Shown one piece after another: positions 31,379 to 36,624 of a stretch of DNA of 36,624 nucleotides; within the stretch, counting starts at the first letter, position 1, and every line of letters starts with the position of its first letter. This DNA comes from Candidatus Diapherotrites archaeon CG08_land_8_20_14_0_20_34_12. GTDB taxonomy: Archaea > Iainarchaeota > Iainarchaeia > Iainarchaeales > 0-14-0-20-34-12. A model generated the notes under the pieces. The model was not told where the DNA came from and ran no database searches. It saw only the letters and a program-made list of their open reading frames with translations. The DNA is taken from positions 1 through 36,624 of the forward strand of contig PEXL01000035.1 in the NCBI GenBank assembly GCA_002779065.1. Direction: 5' to 3'. The position numbers were made by a program, and so were the translations under genes.

Positions 31379-32064
31379 AGCAGGAACATCTTGAGCAGAT
31401 TCAAAAAATAAAGAGAAATAAACACCATCCTTTATTGCATCAAATCCATAAAGAACACAAAATCTCAAGAAAAACATTATTTTATGTGAAAGAATATGGG
31501 CTACATTCAAATGCAACAAAAACAATCATTAAAGAAAGCATAAAAATTCTGGTTTTTGCATCAATCATAAGTTCATTTGGCGGGATGGCGATTGAAAATA
31601 TAAAAACATTATTTATCTCAATTGTTCCTTTAGTGATTCTGCTTCCGACATTAAATGATATGATTGGTGATTATGGCACAATTATTTCATCAAGATTTTC
31701 AACAATGTTGCATGAAGGCAAAGTGGGGAAAAATCCTTGGAAAGACCGGGATGTGCAAGAATTATTTATTCAAATTATGGCGGTAGCAATAATATTGGCA
31801 TTAATAAGTTCATCTGCTGCTTTAGTTATTTCCTATTTTTCAAATTATGCAGTAACAATGCAGGTAGTTATGAAAATTGTAATGATTACAGTAATAGATG
31901 TCATAGTGTTAGTGCTGATTTTATTTTTAATTTCAATAATCGCAGGCATTTATTTCTTTAAAAAAGAGGAAGACCCAAATAATTTCCTGATTCCGATAAC
32001 TACATCTATTGCAGATTTTGGAAATATGGTAATACTTTTGTTGCTTATTAGAATATTTTTCTAA
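31363..32064 (+). CDS. MgtE/SLC41-type divalent-cation transporter, half B
   Basis: 233 residues. A ~60-residue basic, His-rich cytoplasmic segment (NKHHPLLHQIHKEHKISRKT) is followed by five membrane helices. The domain motif reads LPTLNDMIGDYGTIISSRFS, and the second motif EEDPNNFLIPITTSIADFGN matches the equivalent segment of half A. The overlap of 16 bases with half A argues for coupled translation and a 1:1 complex. SLC41 proteins of animals carry two such domains in one chain; here they are separate genes. Confidence 0.82.
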   Translation: MAHTVKQEHLEQIQKIKRNKHHPLLHQIHKEHKISRKTLFYVKEYGLHSNATKTIIKESIKILVFASIISSFGGMAIENIKTLFISIVPLVILLPTLNDMIGDYGTIISSRFSTMLHEGKVGKNPWKDRDVQELFIQIMAVAIILALISSSAALVISYFSNYAVTMQVVMKIVMITVIDVIVLVLILFLISIIAGIYFFKKEEDPNNFLIPITTSIADFGNMVILLLLIRIFF

Positions 32065-32222
32065 ACAAATAAATAAGCCCACTTATTTTCCAATTTTATT
32101 AAGTTTTTTACATAAAAAGTCATTGATTTTTAAACACATAAGAGATACATAAGTAAAACAAAAAAAATTCAGAAAAAATTCAAATTTATAAAGACGATTT
32201 TCTTTTTAGGGGTGATAAATTA

Positions 32223-32348
32223 ATGTCTTTACAGGATAACATGCAAATGGAAATGCTGCAAAAACGAATGAAAAAATTAAATGAAACATCTGAAAGAGAA
32301 ATAGAATTGCTTTCAGACATAAAACAACTGTTAGTAGAGAAACGTTAA
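32223..32348 (+). CDS. 41-residue coiled-coil peptide
   Basis: MSLQDNMQMEMLQKRMKKLN followed by ETSEREIELLSDIKQLLVEKR: a single amphipathic coiled coil with heptad-spaced Leu/Met. A strong GGGGTGA ribosome-binding site (~32210-32216) and a TATA-like ttataaag (~32187) support expression. Homologues are not recognised. It could be a small oligomerisation or adaptor protein. Confidence 0.6.
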   Translation: MSLQDNMQMEMLQKRMKKLNETSEREIELLSDIKQLLVEKR

Positions 32349-32379
32349 AATTTCTCTATTCTATTTTCTTTATTATATT

Positions 32380-32465
32380 ATGAAGAAGGATAGAAAGGTA
32401 AGATATTCGATTAAAATGCCATTTCAAGGCATAAAAGCCAGTAATGCTGGATTTTTGCATATTCT
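32380..32465 (+). other. Short gap with two small hairpins and a 33-codon frame
   Basis: Between the coiled-coil peptide and the Tyr-rich gene, TGCC-ATTTCAA-GGCA (~32417-32431) and CCAG-TAATG-CTGG (~32438-32450) form adjacent hairpins, the second followed by ATTTTTG, like a terminator. A 33-codon ATG frame (32380-32481) runs through them but has no clear ribosome-binding site. A small RNA or a terminator for the upstream peptide are both possible. Confidence 0.25.
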
Positions 32466-32521
32466 TAACTTTATAACGTGAAAAAGAAATATTTAAATAG
32501 GACATAGGATAATAGTATTGT

Positions 32522-32905
32522 ATGAAGATGGCAAAATATTTTTTGATATTGGGGGCTTTAATTCTTTTTTGTTTAAACACAATGGCTTACAGCTTTGTTG
32601 TAAGCACAGGTGGATGGAGCCCTAGTCCAGCTGATGATATATATTATGGAAATTATTTAACTGTCGGACATAGTTCAAGCTCATATGCATATTCAGGAAA
32701 CTATAACATGTATCCATCATTGCCAGCATACGGATACGGCGGATATTATCCATCATATTACGGATCATATTATACATACGGCGGATTCGCAGGAATCACT
32801 ACTCCATATTATTATGGAAGGCCAATAATTGAACCTTATATGTACCATTACTACAATTATGTTCCGGCTCCATTGTACTGTTCAGCATATTGGTGCTACG
32901 CTTAA
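32522..32905 (+). CDS. Secreted Tyr/Gly/Ser/Pro-rich protein
   Basis: 127 residues. A signal peptide (YFLILGALILFCLNTMAYS) is followed by a mature chain with ~27 tyrosines, many as YY or YGYGGYYPSYYGSYYTYGG-type runs, plus two late cysteines (PLYCSAYWCYA). Such low-complexity aromatic chains are typical of surface adhesive or structural proteins, not enzymes. A TATA-like atttaaat (~32491-32498) lies 25 bases before the ATG, suggesting a leaderless transcript. A TAA stop and T-tracts follow. I do not recognise a named family. Confidence 0.65.
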   Translation: MKMAKYFLILGALILFCLNTMAYSFVVSTGGWSPSPADDIYYGNYLTVGHSSSSYAYSGNYNMYPSLPAYGYGGYYPSYYGSYYTYGGFAGITTPYYYGRPIIEPYMYHYYNYVPAPLYCSAYWCYA

Positions 32906-33012
32906 ATACTTTTTTTATTTTTCTTTATTTTTTAATTTCTAATTCTTTTTTTATTTTATTTTGCATACTTGCATAGCGTAAACTATTAATTAGCGTCTAG
33001 GCTAATTTAAGT

Positions 33013-33747
33013 ATGCCAACAAAAAGACCATCAAGAATTGCAAGAAGAATTATGTCTTTAAAAAGTGATTATCCAGACATTAAGCGAATTAAAGAAGTTA
33101 TTGCATCAGACCCTTATGCTCCTCCAAATATTTTGCAACAACAACTAATGCATTTAGGCATAACTGTTCCGCTTAGAAGATTGCAGATGATTAAAACACG
33201 ATTAAGGTTAAGAAGTGAAAGAATACAACACTCAGAACTCAGAAAGAAAGGGTCAAAGATAAAGAGAGTTATTATGGCTAATGAGGGAAAAACAAATGAG
33301 GACATTGCAAAGATACTTGCTGATGAAGGAATACGCACAACACCAGAAACTATTTCAATGTTTAGGGCACAAATGAAAAAAGCCGGAATTTCTGTTAAAA
33401 GAGCTCCATCAAAACAAACAACTAAAACAGCTGTTGTAAGAGCTGCGATACTTGAAGATCCTGATGCCCCTCCAAGAATCATAAGACAACAACTGTTACA
33501 TATTGGAAAAGATGTTCCCATACAAAGAATTGTTTCAAGAAGAAGACGTCTTGGAATAAAGGGATCAAAAGTGCAGTACCTTGACCTTAACAGCAAAGAA
33601 GCCGCAATAAGCAAAGCAATTTTCTACAACAAAGGGAAAAATACTGACGAAATACAAAAGGCACTTGCTACACAAGGAATTGAAACTACAAAAGGTTCAG
33701 TAAGAACAATAAGGGCTAAAATGCGAAGGGAAGGAATTGAAGCATAA
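33013..33747 (+). CDS. Duplicated four-HTH DNA-binding-like protein
   Basis: 244 residues, Arg/Lys-rich, made of two similar halves (~23-126 and ~139-242). Each half has a DP.APP.I..QQL.H.G..VP..R motif, followed by R(L/R)..., then a second helix-turn-helix of the form I...(N/K)(E/K)GK..(D/E)I.K.LA..GI.TT...(I/V)...RA.M(K/R)..GI. That gives four HTH-like units in one chain. The layout suggests a DNA-bridging or nucleoid-associated protein, or a regulator of tandem sites. I know no named family with this plan. T-rich terminators follow (33748-33800). Confidence 0.6.
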   Translation: MPTKRPSRIARRIMSLKSDYPDIKRIKEVIASDPYAPPNILQQQLMHLGITVPLRRLQMIKTRLRLRSERIQHSELRKKGSKIKRVIMANEGKTNEDIAKILADEGIRTTPETISMFRAQMKKAGISVKRAPSKQTTKTAVVRAAILEDPDAPPRIIRQQLLHIGKDVPIQRIVSRRRRLGIKGSKVQYLDLNSKEAAISKAIFYNKGKNTDEIQKALATQGIETTKGSVRTIRAKMRREGIEA

Positions 33748-33823
33748 TTATTTTATTCTTTTTTTAAGTTACTATTTTTTTATTTTATTATTTTTTTATT
33801 TTATTAATTAAAAAATTGCAAAA

Positions 33824-33840
33824 TGCGGGGATTTGAACAG
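33824..33840 (-). other. tRNA 3'-end fragment
   Basis: Read on the minus strand, CTGTTCAAATCCCCGCA looks like the T-loop (TTCAAAT), the 3' T-stem strand (CCCCG) and the start of an acceptor strand of a tRNA. The 5' T-stem partner is absent, so it is only a fragment. By analogy with the repeat at 27997-28012 it may mark the border of an old insertion. It is short enough to be chance. Confidence 0.3.
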
Positions 33841-33940
33841 GATATATAAAAAATACATTGTATGAAAACTGAACTTTATTGATGATTTTTGGTTTGGAAA
33901 CCTAATTAAATGAGTTTAAGTAGAGCTTAAGACAATAATA

Positions 33941-34178
33941 TAACACCGACTAGGATAAATCGGTTGCCCTGGAAAGGGTGCGAGTATAGTAGCCTCTGTT
34001 CAGTGTTTAGTGAATCATGCGATGACTGGACTATAACTCATCGTTTGCGTCTGCACTGATTATGCTTGCTGATAGCGCGTAGTAGATAACCTGTCGAAAA
34101 ATTCAACATTGGTAGATAAAAACTAAATTAATGTCGATACAGGCACTATTACACCGAGTCCAGATGTCGGTTTTTATT
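33941..34178 (+). ncRNA. Putative structured RNA of unknown family
   Basis: A gene-free, GC-richer stretch contains a consistent series of stems: ACCGA/TCGGT (33945-33949 with 33960-33964); CCCT-GGAA-AGGG (33967-33978); CAGTG/CACTG (34001-34005 with 34054-34058) enclosing CGATGA/TCATCG (34020-34025 with 34038-34043); CCTGT/ACAGG (34090-34094 with 34139-34143) enclosing ACATT/AATGT (34106-34110 with 34130-34134); and a last ACCGA/TCGGT (34153-34157 with 34167-34171) followed by a T-run, like a terminator. A TATA-like gatatataaaaaa (~33841-33853) could start a ~310-base transcript. I do not see the conserved cores of RNase P or SRP RNA. Confidence 0.5.
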
Positions 34179-34208
34179 TTTATAGATTAGAATAGGGATG
34201 AAATGTAA

Positions 34209-34355
34209 ATGAAGAAAAAAACAGTCAAAAAATTTGTTAAAAAATCAAAAACAGCAAAGGCAAAGAAAGCGCCTAAGAAAGGAAGAAGCCCAAGCAACAA
34301 AAGCAAGCTCTCTAAAGTTAAAAAACTAATTAAACTTTTTAAGTTAAAAAAGTAA
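34209..34355 (+). CDS. 48-residue lysine-rich basic protein
   Basis: MKKKTVKKFVKKSKTAKAKK followed by APKKGRSPSNKSKLSKVKKL and IKLFKLKK. About half the residues are Lys or Arg, with AKKAPKK and SPSN segments like histone H1 tails. GGGATGAA lies at ribosome-binding distance before the ATG. It is probably a DNA- or RNA-compacting peptide; archaeal lineages with low-complexity basic nucleoid proteins are known, but this one I cannot name. It follows the structured RNA and its terminator. Confidence 0.5.
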   Translation: MKKKTVKKFVKKSKTAKAKKAPKKGRSPSNKSKLSKVKKLIKLFKLKK

Positions 34356-34423
34356 AAAAGCGGTAAATAAAACAGCCTCTATTTTCAAGTTAGTTAAAGG
34401 TCTTTTTAGCATTTTTCGCTTAT

Positions 34424-34526
34424 GTCAAAAACCACTGAATAAATTTGATGGCATGATTTTTGATATGCTTATCAGGTAAGTGGTTTTTGACAGACAATAC
34501 ATTCCACGGTTTAAAAACAGTGGAAT
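34424..34526. repeat. Paired inverted repeats
   Basis: GTCAAAAACCACT (34424-34436) is perfectly inverted as AGTGGTTTTTGAC (34479-34491) with a 42-base loop that contains a near-repeat (GATGGCATGATTTTTGATATG). A second hairpin follows, ATTCCAC (34501-34507) with GTGGAAT (34520-34526). No coding sequence. It could be a small palindromic element, a processed stem-loop RNA or a replication/recombination site. Confidence 0.5.
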
Positions 34527-34565
34527 TATTGGATTTAAAAACAAAATCGGTTTTCGATTTGTTAT

Positions 34566-34621
34566 AATTGCAAAATACACGCAATTGCAAAATACATGCA
34601 ATTGCAAAATACACGCAATTG
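34566..34621 (+). repeat. Three 17-base tandem repeats
   Basis: The unit AATTGCAAAATACACGC occurs three times head to tail (34566-34582, 34583-34599, 34600-34616), the middle one with a single C-to-T change, followed by a partial AATTG. A related ATTGCAAAATGCG lies at ~33816-33828. Evenly spaced 17-base units are close to two DNA turns and look like iteron-type or regulator-binding repeats. The surrounding 34356-34565 and 34622-34740 are AT-rich without genes. Confidence 0.6.
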
Positions 34622-34762
34622 ATTTAAAAATACAATCGCATTCTAATTTATAATATTGCAAGAGACAAAAAAAAATAATTAACAAAAAGTGTCACTTGCT
34701 AGATAGTAAAAGACTAAATTTAAGAATTAAAATGTCTTTTACTATAATTTTATGGTGAACAA

Positions 34763-34891
34763 ATGAGTACACGGGCGAAAGACAGTTCAAGATTCAAAAA
34801 AACCAGGGCCCGGCAGAGATGGAAATGGCATAAGAAAAAGATGCGCAGAAAAAAGAGAAAGAAAAAACATCTCAAAGAGAGGGCTAAGTAA
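34763..34891 (+). CDS. rpl41e: Ribosomal protein eL41
   Basis: 42 residues ending RQRWKWHKKKMRRKKRKKKH-LKERAK. The RWKW.KKRMRR core is the tiny eL41 peptide, which sits at the intersubunit bridge of archaeal and eukaryotic ribosomes and is normally ~25 residues. Here ~17 residues (STRAKDSSRFKKTRA) precede the core. The ATG at 34763 has a GGTGA site at 34755-34759. Genes this short are often missed by gene callers. Confidence 0.75.
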   Translation: MSTRAKDSSRFKKTRARQRWKWHKKKMRRKKRKKKHLKERAK

Positions 34892-35017
34892 ATAAATAGT
34901 GGATTGCGCTCTAAAAACAAAAATAATATTTATTGCATTAAATATTATGCAACACACTATTCGGGGAATCATAAAAATTGGTTTCCGCAAGAAAAAATTC
35001 AAAAAATAATTCTGATT

Positions 35018-35044
35018 GGGCACTATGTGCCCGCTGATTTTTTT
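35018..35044 (+). terminator. Intrinsic-type terminator upstream of rRNA promoter
   Basis: GGGCAC-TAT-GTGCCC (35018-35032) is a perfect 6-base-pair stem with a 3-base loop, followed by GCTGA and a T-run (35038-35044). It would end transcription from eL41 before the rRNA promoter. An 84-codon TTG frame runs across it (34904-35158), which I do not take as a gene. Confidence 0.55.
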
Positions 35045-35151
35045 ATTTTAATGAACCCCAAATATAGCAAGCTGAAGGGCACTTTAGCATTAAAACTTGG
35101 GTCTGTTAAAAATGGGTTAGACGGCTTAAAACGGCAAAAGCCGGCAAAAGG

Positions 35152-35161
35152 TTTTTAAATA
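35152..35161 (+). promoter_or_regulatory. rRNA operon promoter TATA box
   Basis: TTTTTAAATA preceded by a purine-rich AAAAGG (BRE-like). It is the strongest TATA element before the 16S gene, predicting a transcript start near 35185 and a ~580-base leader. A second TATA-like atatatagg lies at ~35175-35183. Confidence 0.5.
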
Positions 35162-35184
35162 CCGCTATGAGGTAATATATAGGA

Positions 35185-35766
35185 ATAATAAAATATTCTA
35201 AATGCATTATTATTCAATCGTTGACAGTGTTTCAAACTTGTATCTATAAATGCAATTATGCAACGTATAGGTATTTAAAAATATTAATTTGAAACACTGA
35301 GTCCCGATTTTGGGAATTATCAATATTGCATAAATGTCATAACCTTTTCGTAAAAAGGTTATTGTAAATTATCAACGACACTGTTGTCAAAAATGCATTT
35401 TGTTGTCATATTTATCTGTTATAGATAAAACCGTGCGTTGTTTTCACGCAGGGTCAATGTGTAGTTTAATGAACACATTGGAAAAGGATGAGCATTCAAG
35501 ATTTTTTGGATGTGATATTGGTTTAAGGTATAGGAAACCTGTACAGCCCATTCAATGTGTTGCACATAAATCAAATAATTTTATTTGAAATGTGTGTAAT
35601 ATATTGGCAATAAAACAAACGTCAATTTTATTGACTTGCAAATTTCATCCCATCATTTGATTTGAAATTTGCAGACATCATGTTGAAAGAAAAAAAATGA
35701 ACGGTGGCTAATTAAGCATTTGTTTTATTTTTTTCAATGTGGTGAAGTGTCCATTAAGTTATAATA
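35185..35766 (+). other. Pre-16S leader with multiple hairpins
   Basis: No gene is seen here. Strong stems are: AGTGTTTCAAA (35226-35236) with TTTGAAACACT (35288-35298); AACCTTTT-CGTA-AAAAGGTT (35341-35360); CAATGTGT (35455-35462) with ACACATTG (35473-35480); GTCAA-TTTTA-TTGAC (35621-35635); and GCAAATTTCA (35638-35647) with TGAAATTTGC (35663-35672). CAATGTG recurs at ~35553 and ~35740. These fit a structured pre-rRNA leader. The bulge-helix-bulge processing stem cannot be confirmed because its partner lies beyond the window. Confidence 0.45.
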
Positions 35767-36624
35767 ATTCCAGCTGATCCTGCTGGCGGGCACTGCTATT
35801 AGGATTCGGATAAGACATGCAAGTCTGAGAGTCTAGCTATGATGACTCTGGCGAACGGCTCAGCAACGCGTGGATAACCTACCCTTTAGAGGGATTAATC
35901 CCGGGAAACTGGGGCTAATATCCCATAGATAAGAGCTACTGGAATGTGTTCTTATTGAAAGAATTTGGTTCACGCATCAATTTTACTAAAGGATGGGTCT
36001 GCGTCGGACTAGGCAGTTGGTGAGGTAACTGCTCACCAAACCTAAGATCCGTACGGGCTTTGAGAGAAGCGGCCCGGAGAAGGGAACTGAGATAAGGTCC
36101 CTAGCTCTACGGAGTGCAGCAGTCGCGAAAACTTTACAATGCACGAAAGTGTGATAGGGGAATCCTAAGTGCTAGCTATGCTAGCTTTTGTTAAGCTCAA
36201 AAGGCTTGACGAATAAGTGGGGGGTAAGATACGTGCCAGCCGCCGCGGTAAAACGTACTCCACAAGTGGTGCTCTCTTATATTGGGCCTAAAACGTTTGT
36301 AGCCTGTTTGTTGTGTCCTTGGTGAAATCTGCTAGCTTAACTAGCTGAATTGCCAAGGAAACTAACTGACTCGAGATCGGAAGAGGTTGAAGGAATTTCA
36401 AGGGTAACGGTGAAATGTTATGATCCTTGAAGGACCACCAGTAGCGAAGGCGTTCAACCAGTACGAGTCTGACGGTGAGAAACGAAAGCTGGGGGAGCGA
36501 CCCGGATTAGATACCCGGTTAGTCCCAGCCGTAAACGATGTGGACTTAGTGTCTCAATACAGAAATGTATTGAGGTGCTGAAGCGAAGGCATTAAGTCTA
36601 CTGCCTGGGGAGTAAACTCGCAAG
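35767..36624 (+). rRNA. 16S rRNA, 5' ~860 bases (runs off window)
   Basis: It begins ATTCCAGCTGATCCTGCTGG, close to the archaeal ATTCCGGTTGATCCTGCCGG start. Universal positions follow in order: GACATGCAAGTC, the 350-region CTACGGAGTGCAGCAG, the 530 loop GTGCCAGCCGCCGCGGTAA, and ATTAGATACCCGGTTAGTCC near the right end. The 3' part, including helix 45 and the anti-Shine-Dalgarno end, is outside the window. The variable-region wording suggests a divergent DPANN-like archaeon. The start coordinate is good to a few bases. Confidence 0.95.

Noticed and set aside
32380..32481. 33-codon ATG frame
   Set aside because: No ribosome-binding site, and two hairpins with a T-run pass through it; not supported as a gene.
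33941..34178. SRP RNA or RNase P RNA
   Set aside because: A CCCT-GGAA-AGGG hairpin recalls SRP helix 8, but the conserved flanking loop bases and the long 5'/3' pairing are missing. The RNase P P4 core sequences are not found. It is kept only as an unknown structured RNA.
34566..34621. CRISPR array
   Set aside because: The 17-base units are contiguous with no spacers, so these are tandem repeats, not CRISPR.
34904..35158. 84-codon TTG-start frame after eL41
   Set aside because: It has no ribosome-binding site, and a perfect GGGCAC-TAT-GTGCCC hairpin with a T-run lies in its middle, which fits a terminator. Composition is not clearly protein-like.
35400..35588. 62-codon frame in the 16S leader
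   Set aside because: It lies between the rRNA promoter and 16S gene, crosses a strong hairpin (35455-35480), and has no signal for translation.

Overview
The window comes from a small-genome, AT-rich archaeon, most probably a DPANN lineage of the Woesearchaeota/Pacearchaeota type. The last ~860 bases are the 5' half of an archaeal 16S rRNA gene. The protein-coding genes include archaeal/eukaryotic-type information-processing factors: ribosomal proteins eL21, eL40 and eL41, RNA polymerase subunit Rpo4, FEN1 with a PCNA-binding tail, MBF1, class I lysyl-tRNA synthetase, and a digeranylgeranylglyceryl-phosphate-synthase-like UbiA enzyme. Promoters look archaeal: a TATA box usually lies 25-30 nt before the start codon. 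Many transcripts look leaderless; others carry GGTGA-type ribosome-binding sites. The DPANN placement is inference from small genes, low GC and gene content; a 16S tree would settle it.

Layout. 0-0.9 kb: end of a RelE-like toxin, a winged-helix antitoxin-like gene and a DUF2283 gene. 0.96-8.1 kb: a cell-surface block with two anchored TIM-barrel glycosidase-like proteins whose catalytic glutamates are partly missing, a transglutaminase-like protein and its membrane partner. It is interrupted by a hairpin-rich repeat element and by a second copy of the winged-helix/RelE module. 8.6-10.8 kb: the conserved archaeal cluster eL21-rpo4-DUF655-KsgA, in which the KsgA homologue has lost its SAM and NLPY motifs. 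11-15.4 kb: AMP phosphorylase, a PEP-utilizer swivelling-domain protein with an HD hydrolase, and a divergent TrmB regulator. 15.4-17.6 kb: RHH/PIN and RHH/RelE toxin-antitoxin genes around a solo Cas4-like nuclease. 17.6-23.3 kb: MBF1-S2P operon (minus), FEN1, LysRS and a queuosine-salvage (Qng1/DUF2419) homologue. 23.3-25.8 kb: MazEF, then Pcm, UbiA and eL40. 26.07-28.01 kb: a tRNA-Glu(UUC) gene whose last 16 bases are repeated 1.87 kb downstream; an AbiEi/AbiEii pair lies between the two copies, as expected for a small element integrated at the tRNA 3' end. 28.2-33.7 kb: a surface metallopeptidase, a lipoprotein, a scar joining two gene remnants, a split MgtE pair, a Tyr-rich secreted protein and a duplicated four-HTH protein. 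33.8-36.6 kb: a putative structured RNA, a lysine-rich peptide, repeats, eL41 and the rRNA promoter, leader and 16S gene.

How it works together. The window alternates housekeeping clusters with small accessory cassettes. Seven complete or partial toxin-antitoxin-like modules occur in 28 kb. The best candidates for new biology are the tRNA-Glu-bounded AbiE cassette and its border gene, the ~240-nt structured RNA at 33.94-34.18 kb, the family of TAAA-loop hairpin elements, the degenerate KsgA and the archaeal queuosine-salvage gene.
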